This document shows, in pieces, positions 1 to 10,366 of a DNA stretch of 64,000 nt; the first letter of the stretch is position 1, and each line of letters begins with the position of its first letter. Made by a program: the position numbers and the translations under genes. Under the pieces are notes generated by a model. It saw nothing but the letters and a program-made list of their open reading frames with translations. It ran no database searches and had not been told where the DNA came from. Location of the stretch: NCBI GenBank assembly GCA_963576725.1, contig OY755246.1, positions 73,463,467 to 73,527,466 of the forward strand, given 5' to 3'. The stretch comes from Azorinus chamasolen (lineage: Eukaryota > Mollusca > Bivalvia > Cardiida > Solecurtidae).

Positions 1-330
1 CTCAAAAACATAAACTTACTACTTATGAACAGACTCAATAAAACCGAGTCTGCAATTTTCTCTTTTTGCATTTCTACTTTTGCTTTCGAGGGATCACCCA
101 TTTTCAGAATATATGTACTTCACAAAAGCAGATGTTAAGTGCTTGTGCGGCGGCCGTAAAAAGTCGCCCCGTACTTCATTCTCAGTGCTTAAGCCGGTGC
201 TAGGGGGCGTGAGTAGTGTTGCAGTTTTAATTACTACTCATGAACAGACTCAATAAAACCGAGTCTGCAATTTTCTCTTTTTGCATTTCTACTTTTGCTT
301 TCGAGGGATCACCCATTTTCAGAATATATT
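1..330 (+). repeat. Two partial tandem pseudo-LTR-like units upstream of Naiad copy N1
   Basis: The same ~90-bp block, containing the hairpin AGACTC-aataaaacc-GAGTCT and ending CCCATTTTCAGAATATAT, occurs at about 26 and again at about 241. Between the two lies a segment with the GCGGCCGTAAAAAGTCGCCCCGTAC box. That box also occurs in the tandem units at 4.7-5.4 and 17.8-18.3 kb, and a relative of it lies next to the 5' pseudo-LTR of N3. The units therefore belong to the Naiad family. AATAAA sits in the hairpin loop, so a role as polyadenylation signal is possible but unproven. Confidence 0.7.
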
Positions 331-1412
331 TACACTCTGTGTCTTCTGTTCAGATTCCTCATAATCTGGCTAATTTTCAATCTCTACAGCCGTCTGTTTG
401 TATAAAACCTCTAAAACTATTTTCTGCTTCGTCTTTCATGTTCCTTCGTCTGCTATAAATAACGTTTTTCATAATGGACCTAAAATCGTGCTTTCTCCTT
501 TAAAGGAATCTATCCTTCGTTATACTAAGGCTCATCTAAATTCACATTATTTGAACAAAAGACATAGAGTATATCCAATAATAACAAAGTGCAATACTAA
601 GAGGTGTATGTGTTGCAATTTTATTTCTACTAGATCAACTATTAAATCTGTTGTAAATGGTAGAGTGTTTAATGTGAAGATTAATTCGGATGTAGACTAA
701 AAATCGTCAAATATTATATATGTTATTACCTGAAATGCGCCACGCTGTTGTATTCAGTATGTAGGTCAGACGGGTCGTTCTTTAAAAACAAGGTTTCGGG
801 AACATAATTACCATTCTCGTATCAAAAAAAGTTCGCAACTTTCTTTACCAGCATTTTCGTCATACAGGGCATTCATTTAAACATGTTTCGCTTCAACCAG
901 TAGAGCAAATTTATTATGATACTACCAGTAGTTTGAAATCTAAAGCTCGTTTTATCACAGAGCTAGACTGGATTAACCCTTCGCTTGCTATTCACGTCAA
1001 TATACCTACCTGTAAATAGTGAAGACCCAGATGAGACAGCTCCTGCAGGAGCTGTCTTATCAGGGTCTGCACTATTTACAAATTGATTGTGCAACCAGTG
1101 CACTCCACAGCAGTGATTGCACAGCGAAATACGTGTACACAGTGAAGATATATGTAATTATACAACAGGGCATGGGTAAAAAAGGAGAAATGTATTTTAA
1201 AATTCAGCAAGGGAAGGGTTAAAAAATTACAAACACCTTTCCCTTTGAGTTTGAATGACAACATTTACCAAAGTGGTAATATATCTAAAGATCGTAACAT
1301 TGATATTTTCTCAATATTTTCAATTAGAAAACGTAAAAGCAGATCACATGGTAAACGTAATCAAAGTACTGACAGTACTGAAGGTTTCGGACCATATATA
1401 TGTCGATTGTGA
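331..1412 (+). pseudogene. Naiad copy N1: GIY-YIG endonuclease part of a Penelope-like element (broken)
   Basis: The plus strand reads as the N-terminal half of a Naiad-type protein: VSSVQIPHN, then a frameshift near 440, then RHRVYPIITKC, a C-x-CC cluster, NIIYVIT and QYVGQTGRSLKTRFREH, which are the two halves of the GIY-YIG nuclease core. After the MITE at 977-1218 it resumes with KLQTPFP and a basic RKRKSRSHG tail. A TGA at 731-733 follows NIIYVIT, at the same place as in N3 and N4. The copy is dead: it has at least one frameshift, a TAA shortly before the nuclease core, a MITE insertion and no RT part. The last recognisable coding is near 1412. Confidence 0.8.
977..1218. mobile_element. 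piggyBac-type MITE inserted in Naiad N1, TTAA target duplication
   Basis: This 242-bp insert interrupts the endonuclease coding region between the codons for DWI and KLQTPFP. It is bounded by TTAA at 973-976 and 1219-1222 and has inverted ends CCCTTCGCTTGC and GCAAGGGAAGGG with one mismatch. A TTAA duplication with ends starting CCCTT is the signature of piggyBac-superfamily elements. No transposase is present. Its centre (about 1015-1078) is a long foldback around GCTCCTGCAGGAGC, flanked by GACCCAGAT-like arms. Confidence 0.85.
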
Positions 1413-2129
1413 CTATGCAATACGAAAATGCTTGGTAGGGGAGGACTGGTACCATTGATACATAGTAAGATGACATCTAAAGCATTGTTTCCTGAACTAA
1501 AATGGTGTTTAATGGAACTGTTTGTTAAATTTGACAGGTCATCTGAACATAATTGCTGTGAACCTTTCTGAAAATCCAGTCAGTGTTTTTGATATTGTTT
1601 AAAGAAATAAATGGATGACTAGTAGCACACAGTGCAGTTCCAATAGCTCAATTTAAAATTGTCACTGTGTGCCTGAAGTTAGCTTAAATTGATATTTGAA
1701 TGTAGTAAAGGGCCAGTACTCTATTATTATTTGGTCGACGTTGGCGTCATATAATGTGCCTCATGCACCTATCCATGTAAATACCCCCGTCAAATTTAAA
1801 TGAAATCTGAGCAAGCTGTTCCAAGACATGACTTCTAACAGTCACATTTCCTATATACATGTAAATGGCTATCTGAAAGCAACAAAGGGTCATATTTCTG
1901 CTACTAACTGGTGGATTGTAACAGTATTTGGCGTGCATCAATCACTTATCCATATATACACTACAACCAAGTTTGGATAAATTATATATGCGATGTGAAT
2001 CTAAATACCATACAGTTAACAAGATCTAATTGTAACAGAATATGTTGCAGAATGTCCCCTAAACGAAACTTACAACTGGTATTGATGAGCAAAATATCTA
2101 AAGTTCAACCAATAACAGGCCATCAGTGA
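1413..2129. other. Unassigned stretch
   Basis: No open frame, RNA gene or recognisable repeat end can be supported here. It separates the Naiad N1 remnant from the degenerate tandem repeat that follows. Confidence 0.4.
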
Positions 2130-2985
2130 TCACTTGGTTACCATGACGACCAACACTTTTGAAACAACTGCATATATATCCCTACTGACCAATTTTCCGA
2201 AAATCTAATATGTAAATTGTGACCCATTCAGAGGACACCACTCCATTACCATGGCAACCAAGTATTTCAAAACAACTTGACTGAGTTTGGGGTACCCAAA
2301 TACCCCTAAATGCCAATTTTCAACAAATTTGAATATCTAAAATTTTGACCAATCAGATCCCACCATTCAGTTACCATAGCAACAAATTATTTCGAAAGAT
2401 ATATCAATCAATTCGGAGTGTCAAAATATCCCGACATACCAATTTTCGGCAAAATCGAACAATATCTGAATTTGTCGAAAAAGATCTAAATTTTCGACCA
2501 TTCAGAGCCACCATTCAGTTACCATGGCAACCAATTCTTTAGAAATACCTACAAATTAGTCCTGAGTGCCAAAATATACTGTCATACCAATTTTTAGCAA
2601 AATCAACCAATACATGTACTTTCGAAACACATACCAATTGATTTGGAGTACTAAAATATCCCATGATACCAATTTTCAGCAAAAATCGAATGATAGTATA
2701 ACTTCGCCAAACAATATCTAAATTTCGACCAATTATAGCCAACCATTTGGTTATGGTGAGTTTCAAAAAATAAAAAGTAGGATGTACATCTGCATGTATC
2801 AAGCAATATTCATATGAAGTTTCATTAGGATCGGAAAATCACTTAGTCTTACTGAGAAATGCGTTGGACAAGTTCACGACGGAAGAAGAAAGAATCAGAA
2901 TCGGAAGAAAGAATAATAAGAATAAGAAACGGAGCAAACACAATATGTCCCTCCACTTCATTTTGGGACATTATTATATACCAGG
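2130..2985. repeat. Degenerate ~110-bp tandem repeat with a retroposon-like tail
   Basis: About five diverged units share GTTACCATGGCAACCAA, 'accaattttcagcaaaatcgaa' (in varying form) and 'atctaaattttcgaccaat'. The array ends with an AAGAAAGAATAATAAGAATA-type purine-rich stretch and an ACAATATGTCCCTCC...GGGACATTAT hairpin. Such arrays are common dispersed repeats in mollusc genomes. There is no coding capacity. Confidence 0.65.
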
Positions 2986-4665
2986 GGGTGAAAATAACAG
3001 CATGCTTGAATGTTAACACAGATTAAAGCTAGGGAAAAAGCTTAAACACACACTACAAACAAAAATGTGTCAAGAATTATATATTTTCAGCATATGTTAT
3101 AATTAAAATTATGTAAAACATACAATAGAATAATTCCATTATATCTCCTTTATAACTACTAACTCTCTTTAATTGGAGTAATTATCCTTAAATGCTTACA
3201 ACCTGGTACCATTACACACATTATAAACATGATTCTTAGAGAACTGAAAAGTCTATGATCAAGGTTTACGATGCTTGTCACACATCATGTAAAAATATAA
3301 TTATGATCTTCCAAACTCAACATAAATACCTCTGATGCATTCAGAATACAGAATGCTTTTGAGATTCAAGATTATCCATATATCTCCGGTACTTTTCTCC
3401 ACGGTCCGTGCTCCTTCGTGCCGAAGGGTCGGTGCCGAATATTATGATTTTTTTTAGCTTTCTTCAACTTCAACTATAACTACTTATTATGCACTGAATA
3501 TTAAATTTACGTATTTCAAATAATAAATATGGACAATATTAGCCAATAAGCTTGATAAAAGGTTTTTCAAATAAAACAAAATATGCTTAAATTGTGGCCG
3601 ATTTTAGGCTGCTAAATTCATATCCGCGGATATGAGTCATACCCGTCATATCGGATGTTTAGACTGTATCTTGCAATTTCCAGTCGTTATCTTCATTCCC
3701 ATAGTTCGTGTGTAATGTGTAGAGATTAACGATGTTCCGACCATTATTCATTACTGTTTTCTCTGTAACGTTGTCTGTATCAATCCGACAAATTCAAGAA
3801 ATGCTTGTAGATTTCAAAATATCCGCCCGACTTTCAGAAGTCGATTACTTTCTGGGCCATTTTCACCGGCGCTCTGTGGTATATATTCGTTCGCGACCAA
3901 ATTTATCATATTACGTAGCATTTTACATGGCAAAATTATTGGTAATTGAAACAGTTTCATCCGCATTTTAATAATTGACACAAATACCAAATGAAGAATT
4001 ATCGATATCGTTTATCCAACGCATTGCACTTCTTGGAACTATATTTTTGTCTAGGGGTGTAAATAAAATCACATTTTTGGCAAAATGAAAGTAGAAATAC
4101 GGGTGAAATACACCCGTAGACAACTAAATCGTTTAATCGGCGCTACGTGATAAGCATTCTGTCAACGTTAAACCATTCAAAATTTCTGCATTTGGGCTAA
4201 TTAACGTATACATTGTAAGCATAAATCGATATTTCGTAGTATAATAGTGGTTTGATTGCGCATTATGGGATATGATTTTCTTTATAAATTTGCTTGAGGC
4301 ATGCCATGGGGATGAATTACTATTAGGTTTCGGAAAGTAGTCCGAAACCTAAAAATGGTAATATTCAGCGCAAATTACGTCTTAATATGTCTGTTCATGA
4401 TTTACATACTATTCTTAAAGAAACTTGCAAACATGCTATGCTTTCTTGTTTATCATCTTTGCCATTTTCTTGTATTCGGTCCATTGACAAGGAGGCTGAT
4501 AAAAAAAATTATGCGTACAGACCCACTGATCAAAACTGCCACAATTATACAAATATGGAAAAATAGTCAAACAGGGAGAGCCACACACGAAATGACACCG
4601 CACCAAACACCATCAAACAAGAAACGGTATGGCCACAAGACAAAACATAACAGGACGCATATCAA
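2986..4665. other. Non-coding stretch with a diverged dispersed repeat
   Basis: No gene is supported. The part around 3720-3860 resembles 43347-43470 (shared TTTCTCTGTAACGTT, GACAAATTCAA, AGTTCAA/GATTTCAA blocks), so both are copies of one dispersed repeat. Short open frames at 3732-3971 and 4355-4681 have no protein-like features or splice context. Confidence 0.4.
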
Positions 4666-5446
4666 TTCTGAAGGGAGGTGATCCCCCGAGAGCAAAAATT
4701 GCGACACAAAAAGAGAAAATTGCAGACTCGGTTTTATTGAGTCTGTTCATGAACAGTAATTGAAAGTGCAACACTGCTCACACCCCCTAGCACAGGCTTA
4801 AGCGGTATTCAATTTTCAGAACAAGAGGTACTGAAATTCATGATCTCAAAGGATCAGAAGGTATAACAACACTGAGAATGAAGTACGGGGCGACATTTTA
4901 CGGCCGCCACAGAAGCATTTAACACCTGCTGTTGTGAAGATTATAAATTCTGAAGGGAGGTGATCCCCCGAGAGCAAAAAATGCAACACAAAAAGAGAAA
5001 ATTGCAGACTCGGTCTGTTCATGAACAGTAATTGAAAGTGCAACACTGCTCACACCCCCTAGCACCGGCTCAAGCGATATTCAATTTTCAGAACAAGAAG
5101 TACTGAAATTCATGATCTCGAAGGATCAGAAGGTATAACAACACTAAGAATGAAGTACGGGGCGACATTTTACGGCCGCCACACAAGCACTTAACACCTG
5201 CTGTTGTGAAGATTATAAATTCTGAAGGGAAGGTGATCCCCCGAGAGCAAAAATTGCAACCCAAAAAGAAAAAATTGCAGACTCGGTTTTGTTGAGTTTT
5301 GTTGAGTCTGTTCATGAACAGTAATTGAAAGTGCAACACTGCTCACGCCCCCTAGCACCGACTTAAGCGGTATTCAATTTTCAGAACAAGAAGTACTGAA
5401 ATTCATGATCTCGAAGGATCAGAAGGTATAACAACACTGAGAATGA
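4666..5446 (-). repeat. Three tandem pseudo-LTR-like units (282, 272 and 227 bp)
   Basis: Units start at 4666, 4948 and 5220 with TTCTGAAGGGAGGTGATCCC. Each carries the AATAAA hairpin (on the minus strand), the CCCCCTAGCAC box, GATCTCGAAGGATC and the TACGGGGCGAC...TTTACGGCCGCC box. The third unit stops at GAGAATGAA, where plus-strand Naiad N2 coding sequence follows, so the units are inverted relative to it. Head-to-tail and inverted pseudo-LTR arrangements are typical of Penelope-like elements. Confidence 0.75.
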
Positions 5447-5479
5447 AAAACATTAAACATTAAGCATATTAAATAACAA

Positions 5480-6164
5480 AAAGTTATACACAGCATGTTC
5501 TTCGTCCTCATATTGATAAAGAATCTGAACATAAAAGACATTTTCTTAAGCTTCAGTTCATAAATAAAGGTATCGATTTTACTGATATTCAAAGTATATT
5601 TCGTGATAGGAATGTAATCGATACTATTCCTAAATATTTCATAAATTCTGAATCACCTATCATCTGTTATAAATTCAATAAACCAAAAAGGAACGTTATT
5701 TTTAACTACAATAAAATTTTATCAGACTTACATATTGATGTCAGTACCCCTACTTCTTGAGACTGTAGCACTTCAAGCTTTTGTTATAAACCAGTTGGTC
5801 ACCTCATTACTGGTAATTTTAATATTATTAAAGATAAACGTCTCAGGACCATACTTACTAAAGGACCGAAGTATAGATTACCTTCCCTTATTGATTTTGA
5901 CACATGTCGTACTCATATTGCTGAAGCTATTCAAGAATTCTGCATCAAATGGTGTCGACGAGAAAATGCTGATGTTAATGCCCTTTCGGATTGGAAAAAC
6001 ATGTTTTTGACATTATTGATACACGTATTGCTTTTTACAAATCTAATTACCATCTATTACCACCTCGACCTAGAATTACATTTCGATATCTGAAGAAAAA
6101 CATTTCGCGAACTGTTCTGACATTCAGGCTTCTTTTTTATCTTTGAATCTTTCCATCACTAATG
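5480..6164 (+). pseudogene. Naiad copy N2, upstream part: linker region with TGA-x-C motif
   Basis: The plus strand reads HVLRPHIDK, FINKGIDF, IQSIFRDRNVIDTIPKYF, then KFNKPKRNVIFNYNKI, then a TGA at 5758-5760 followed by D-C and SFCYKPVGHLITGNF. This aligns with the linker of N3, where a TGA precedes D-C at the same place. The linker of N-terminal-endonuclease Penelope elements carries a CxC motif, so the TGA replaces its first cysteine. Coding continues through KGPKYRLPSLIDF and degenerates near 6100. N2 is interrupted at 6164 by N3 and resumes at 10367, with about 750 nt of RT coding missing at the junction. Confidence 0.8.
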
Positions 6165-6429
6165 ATAAAAGTACAAAAATGAGTCATGCAGGAAATACCA
6201 CATACAGAACAAGCACTCGCCCGAACAGCAACACAAGGAAACAGCAAATGTACATGGGTAGAAAAAACAACAAGAGACGCACAAAGACAAAACAAACATA
6301 CAATAGGAGGAAGATGGAAGTACCGCCTTGGAACGGTCAGTGACAAAAGTCACCGGGGGTTTAAACCGGTTTATGGGCGCCCAACCTCACCCTTATTCCA
6401 TCCCCATCCTAAAAGACAAACAGTGTAAA
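6165..6429 (-). repeat. 3' pseudo-LTR of Naiad N3
   Basis: This 265-bp segment runs from ATAAAAGTACAAAAATGAGT to the end of AGACAAACAGTGTAAA. It is repeated at 10102-10366 without visible differences, and in diverged form at 20452-20715, 48893-49143 and (inverted, split) 11130-12215. It contains CACCGGGGGTTTAAACCGG and CTTGGAACGGTCAGTGAC. Confidence 0.85.
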
Positions 6430-6614
6430 TAAACGTATCCCCTCTCCGACTAATCTACAACAACCGCGACAGCAAATACAGTGGTAAAGTGCATGTATAA
6501 CAAAAAAACATTTAATTGAACATACTGTATCCACCTATCGCTAGTGTACTCAATGATTGAGCTGCAAACAGAGTAACTGTAGAAAAGTAATAAAGGGTAC
6601 GACAAAAATGAAAT

Positions 6615-6677
6615 AGTACAGATATCCGACGTTCTCCTTCCATTTCTGGATTTAAGAGGTCGCCTTCATAGAGTACT
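6615..6677 (-). promoter_or_regulatory. SECIS-like hairpin at the 3' end of the Naiad N3 frame
   Basis: Read 6677 to 6615, the 63 nt fold as follows. Helix I is AGTAC/GTACT, closing an internal loop. The quartet is ATGA opposite GGAT, giving the tandem G.A pairs. Helix II is GGCG/CGTC plus CTCTT/AGGAG. Twelve nt after ATGA comes AAA, and the apex is a small TCCA-GAAA-TGGA stem. These are the parts of a form-2 animal SECIS: AUGA, an AA motif about 10-13 nt downstream, GA on the 3' side. It begins inside the TAG stop of the frame. It was drawn by hand, not by a search program. Confidence 0.72.
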
Positions 6678-8120
6678 AAACCTTTCTTGTCGGCGTACAT
6701 GCAAAGAGGCCAGCGTGATTGCCAACTGTAAAAGGGTTCACAACCAAACATGCAGTATGTTGTAATAATACAGGATCATATCCCTTTTTAATGAATAGTT
6801 TTATATATTTGATGAACAAAGTGAGAAAATGGGTATGTCCAATAATTCTACGAATTCAGGATGTGAAATACCGTGTCGCAAAAGTACCTTGAGATTACAT
6901 TTGTACTTGCCAATAAGCGAGAGATTTCGATAGTAAAATTTAGAGAAAGTTTTTCTTAGTTTATGGTATCTATATCCTTGTTTAAGCAGTTTTTCAGTTA
7001 AAATGAGATTTCGACTGTTAAAATCGTCAATAGATGAACAAGCTCTAGCAAAACGAATAAGTTGAGATATATAAACCCCGTAAGATGGAGCACGGGGAAC
7101 ATCCCCGTCAAGATGAGGAAAATTTACAATATTAAAATCAAAATCATCTCTTTTGTCATATATTTTAGAAGAAATCATTCCATTATTAATTTTAAGGTCT
7201 AGGTCAAGAAACGCTGCATTGTTGTCGGACGGGTTAGCTTTATTCAATTTGAGTTCTTTAGGATAAATTGTAGGAATCAGAGCATTAAAGAAAGGGTTAT
7301 CTAAGTTAAAAATATCATCCAAATATCGACAAGTATCATTGAAGGCTTTTATAACATCTTCTTGTGATTGAGGATTCAAACTCAACATGAAATCTCTCTC
7401 ATAGCAGTACAAAAACAAATCTGCGACAAGTGGTGCACAATTCGTACCCATGGGAATACCAATTACCTGACGGTATATAGCATTCCCATAACGTACAAAT
7501 ATGTTATCCAAAAGAAAGGTTAGTGCTTCGCAAACTTCTGAGCAAGTCCAATTGGTGTAATATTTCATTTGCTCGTCAGTAAAGAAAGCTTTTTCAGCAT
7601 TACATGCCAAGAACGATGTTTTTTCCCGGGCAAATACTTTCTGGATCAAGTTAGTAAGCTTATCCTTAATTAAAATATGAGGAAGAGTTGTGTACAGAGT
7701 AGAAAAATCGTAAGTGCTTACAGTGGATGCAAGATACCTTTTGTTCTTAAGTTTGTTTAAGACTTCTGAAGAGTTCTTAATAGACCAGAAGAGATTTATT
7801 CCAGAATTTTCATAAGTCTTATCACAGTAAAATTTTACATGTTCCTTTACCTTCGTTAAACAAGAAGTCAAAAGTATAGACAATTTAGTAGTTGTACATG
7901 AACTAGAATTTGCAATGAAACGCGCTTTATATGGTTTTTTATGTAGTTTTGGTAACCAATACATAGTAGGAAGTTTATGTTGTGTAATTTTAATATCGGT
8001 TCCAAATTGTTCACACTTTTTGACATGGTCTGAAATGATGGTCTTTTCGTCAGTGGTAACTGAAATGTATGACTTGGTATTAGTAATTTCCTGCTTCAAG
8101 ACATCGATATAATGTAATCG

Positions 8121-8123
8121 TCA
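8121..8123 (-). other. In-frame TGA 3 (start of RT domain), putative Sec codon
   Basis: TGA lies between ADKASNNVIII and RLHYIDVLKQE. Relatives have a cysteine here. N4 keeps the TGA at 22481-22483 but then loses about 20 nt. Confidence 0.75.
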
Positions 8124-8534
8124 AATAATAATCACATTATTTGATGCCTTATCAGCAGGAACAAAAACGTATTTTGAATGGAAATCCTGTAAACCCTTTT
8201 TAAGATGTCTAAATGAAGTTCTAGGTTTAGGTGGAAGAAGGTGTTTATTAGAGCTGTAAAAGGAAATGCGTTTATCAATTATATCAAAAATTAGTTTTTT
8301 CCAACAAGAAAGGGCAGTAGACTCAACATGTTCTCTTCGACACCATTTAATACTAAAATTTTGTAAAGCCTCCGCAATCTGAACTCGACAAGAGTTAAAA
8401 TCTATCAAGGATGGTATTCTATATTTGGGACCTTTATTCAAAAGAGATCGTAGACGTTTATCTTTAATTATCTCAAAATTACCAGTAATCACATGACCAG
8501 CCGGAGAATAGCAAAATTTTGAGGTGGCGCAATC

Positions 8535-8537
8535 TCA
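8535..8537 (-). other. In-frame TGA 2 (CxC linker motif), putative Sec codon
   Basis: TGA-GAT-TGC replaces the first cysteine of the expected CxC motif and is followed by SKFCYSPAGHVITG. N2 has TGA-GAC-TGT at 5758-5766. Confidence 0.75.
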
Positions 8538-9399
8538 ATTATCAGGAATATTATCATTAATATTAAGGTCGGCCACAATTTTATTATAGTTGAAAATTGT
8601 ATTTCTGATGGGTTTGTTATATTTGTAGCAGATGATAGGTGGTTCTGTATTTTTAAAGTATTTAGGAATAGTGTCAATTACATTTTTGTCTCTAAAAATA
8701 CTTTGGAGGTCAATAAAATCAATACCTTTATTAATAAAAGGAATTTTCAAGAAGAATCTTTGGTGTTCAGATAATTTGTCGATGTGCGGTCTGAGAACAT
8801 GTAGAGTAAAGCTTTGTATCAAACTAGCCGTTCCTATGAGAGGATCTGATCGAAAAATAATTTTATCGGCTTGCTCGTCAATTTCTTTTAATGAACATAT
8901 AGATAAGGAGGAAAGTCTAGAAAGCATGGCATGTTTACCCGAAATTAGGCGTAAAGTATGTAGATCAAGAAGAGTCAATTTCAAACGAGATTTTCGTTTA
9001 ATATTACCATTCTTGCGAATGCCATGCGATCGAGATTTGCGTTTTCTAATAGAAAAAAATTGAAAAAATATCTATATCTGGTTCTTTTGAAATATTTCCA
9101 GTCTGGTAAATATTATCATTCAGTCCTAAAGGAAAAGGTGTTTGCAATTTTTTGATCCAATTTAATTCAGATATAAATCTAGCTTTCGATTTAAAGCTAC
9201 TAGTCGCCTCCTTATCATATGTTATATGCTCAACAATTTGTACTAAAACATCTTTAAAAGAATGGCCAGATTTTCGAAAGTGTTGGTATAAAAAATTGTT
9301 TAGTTTACGATTTCGACACTGATATGCATGCTCACGAAATCGAGTTTTCAAAGCACGTCCTGTTTGTCCTACGTACTGTATACCGCAACTAGGCACGTT

Positions 9400-9402
9400 T
9401 CA
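9400..9402 (-). other. In-frame TGA 1 (endonuclease), putative Sec codon
   Basis: TGA follows NVIYVLT and precedes NVPSCGIQYVG, where Penelope endonucleases typically have a cysteine. The same TGA is present in N1 (731-733) and N4 (23085-23087). Confidence 0.75.
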
Positions 9403-10101
9403 AGTTAAAACATAAATAACGTTAGTAGTAGTACAATCAACGTCTGAGTTTATCTTGACATTAAATGTTCTACCATTAACTGTAGATTTTATAGTGGAAT
9501 TACAAGAAATGTTATTACAACATATGCACCTCTTAGCAAAGCACTTTTGGATAATTGGATACACTCTGTGTCGCCTGCATAAGGACCTTTTACGAATAGA
9601 AGAAACATTTTGGATAACAGATTTTAAAGGTGAAAGTACAACTCTTGGTCCATTGAAAAAACATTTATTAATAGAAAGAGATGGTATGTGAAAAGATGAA
9701 GCCGACTGAAGATTAAGTTGTTTTAAACGAACAAAAGGTTGAAGGGAAGAGAAATTAGAAATATTTCTGGGTACTTGTACAGACGACACAGATTGCATAT
9801 TTAAAGCTTTTAGTTCTATTCGAGGTATTTTAACTTTATTCATATTGGAAAGTGATAGAGGGGCACCTGTATTGTGTTCATCAACACGTCAATTACATTA
9901 GTGTAGCTACCAAGTGCATCAAATTGTTGGTGAACACAACACCTACCACGAGGTGCATGACATACTTATGATGATGTAAGAGGCGAATGAGAGTTGTGTA
10001 TGTTACTTGCATATCCTGCAAGAGAATGATAACAACATCGATTACGTGTACGGGGAGACTTTTTACGGCCACCACACGGCACAAGCAACACTGTTGTGAT
10101 A

Positions 10102-10366
10102 ATAAAAGTACAAAAATGAGTCATGCAGGAAATACCACATACAGAACAAGCACTCGCCCGAACAGCAACACAAGGAAACAGCAAATGTACATGGGTAGAA
10201 AAAACAACAAGAGACGCACAAAGACAAAACAAACATACAATAGGAGGAAGATGGAAGTACCGCCTTGGAACGGTCAGTGACAAAAGTCACCGGGGGTTTA
10301 AACCGGTTTATGGGCGCCCAACCTCACCCTTATTCCATCCCCATCCTAAAAGACAAACAGTGTAAA
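10102..10366 (-). repeat. 5' pseudo-LTR of Naiad N3
   Basis: Direct repeat of 6165-6429, same strand, 265 bp, no differences seen. It abuts the older N2 coding sequence at 10367 and the leader of N3 at 10101, which contains a TACGGGGAGAC...TTTACGGCCACC box related to the tandem units at 4.7-5.4 kb. Confidence 0.85.

Larger units (their letters stand above)
6676..9843 (-). pseudogene. Naiad N3 polyprotein: GIY-YIG endonuclease + CxC linker + reverse transcriptase, three in-frame TGA (putative selenocysteine)
   Basis: The frame starts at ATG 9843. The endonuclease has NVIYVLT, QYVGQTGRALKTRFREH, a C-x-CC cluster before it, and ELNWIKKLQTPFP. The linker shows TGA-D-C then FCYSPAGHVITGNF. The RT shows YWLPKLHKKPYKARFI, DFSTLYTTLPH (motif A), GIPMGTNCAPLVADLF (motif B) and RYLDD (motif C, about 7325-7314). 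The C-terminus runs through LQHTACLVV to TAG at 6678-6676. TGA codons at 9400, 8535 and 8121 fall where relatives have cysteine. Two lesions disable the copy: one extra T in a T-run near 9047-9060, and a 25-nt deletion near 6852, which N4 and N5 lack. Without these the product would be roughly 1060 residues. Role: target-primed retrotransposition. TGA as selenocysteine is inference supported by the hairpin at 6615-6677. Confidence 0.85.
6165..10366 (-). mobile_element. Naiad copy N3: nearly complete Penelope-like element, nested in N2
   Basis: Read on the minus strand the order is: 265-bp 5' pseudo-LTR (10366-10102), leader (10101-9844), endonuclease-linker-RT frame (9843-6676), SECIS-like hairpin (6677-6615), 3' UTR, and 265-bp 3' pseudo-LTR (6429-6165). 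The two pseudo-LTRs read as identical with a constant 3937-bp offset, which suggests a young insertion. On both sides lies plus-strand coding of the older copy N2. An N-terminal GIY-YIG domain ahead of the RT is the defining trait of Naiad/Chlamys-type Penelope-like elements, reported by Craig and co-workers in 2021; canonical Penelope has the nuclease at the C-terminus. Confidence 0.88.

Noticed and set aside
690..705. TAA before the nuclease core in N1 as another recoded codon
   Set aside because: N3 and N4 have a cysteine codon there and N1 is otherwise decayed.
4666..5446. CRISPR array
   Set aside because: Repeats are ~280 bp with no spacers, in animal DNA.
4666..5446. Hammerhead ribozyme in the pseudo-LTR units
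   Set aside because: TTCTGATCCTTCGAGATC resembles part of a hammerhead core, but CTGANGA and GAAAC boxes are not present together. Naiads are reported to lack canonical hammerheads.
9047..9060. Programmed frameshift in the T-run of Naiad N3
   Set aside because: N1 is in frame across the same place with one T fewer, so a simple insertion or a homopolymer sequencing error is more likely.
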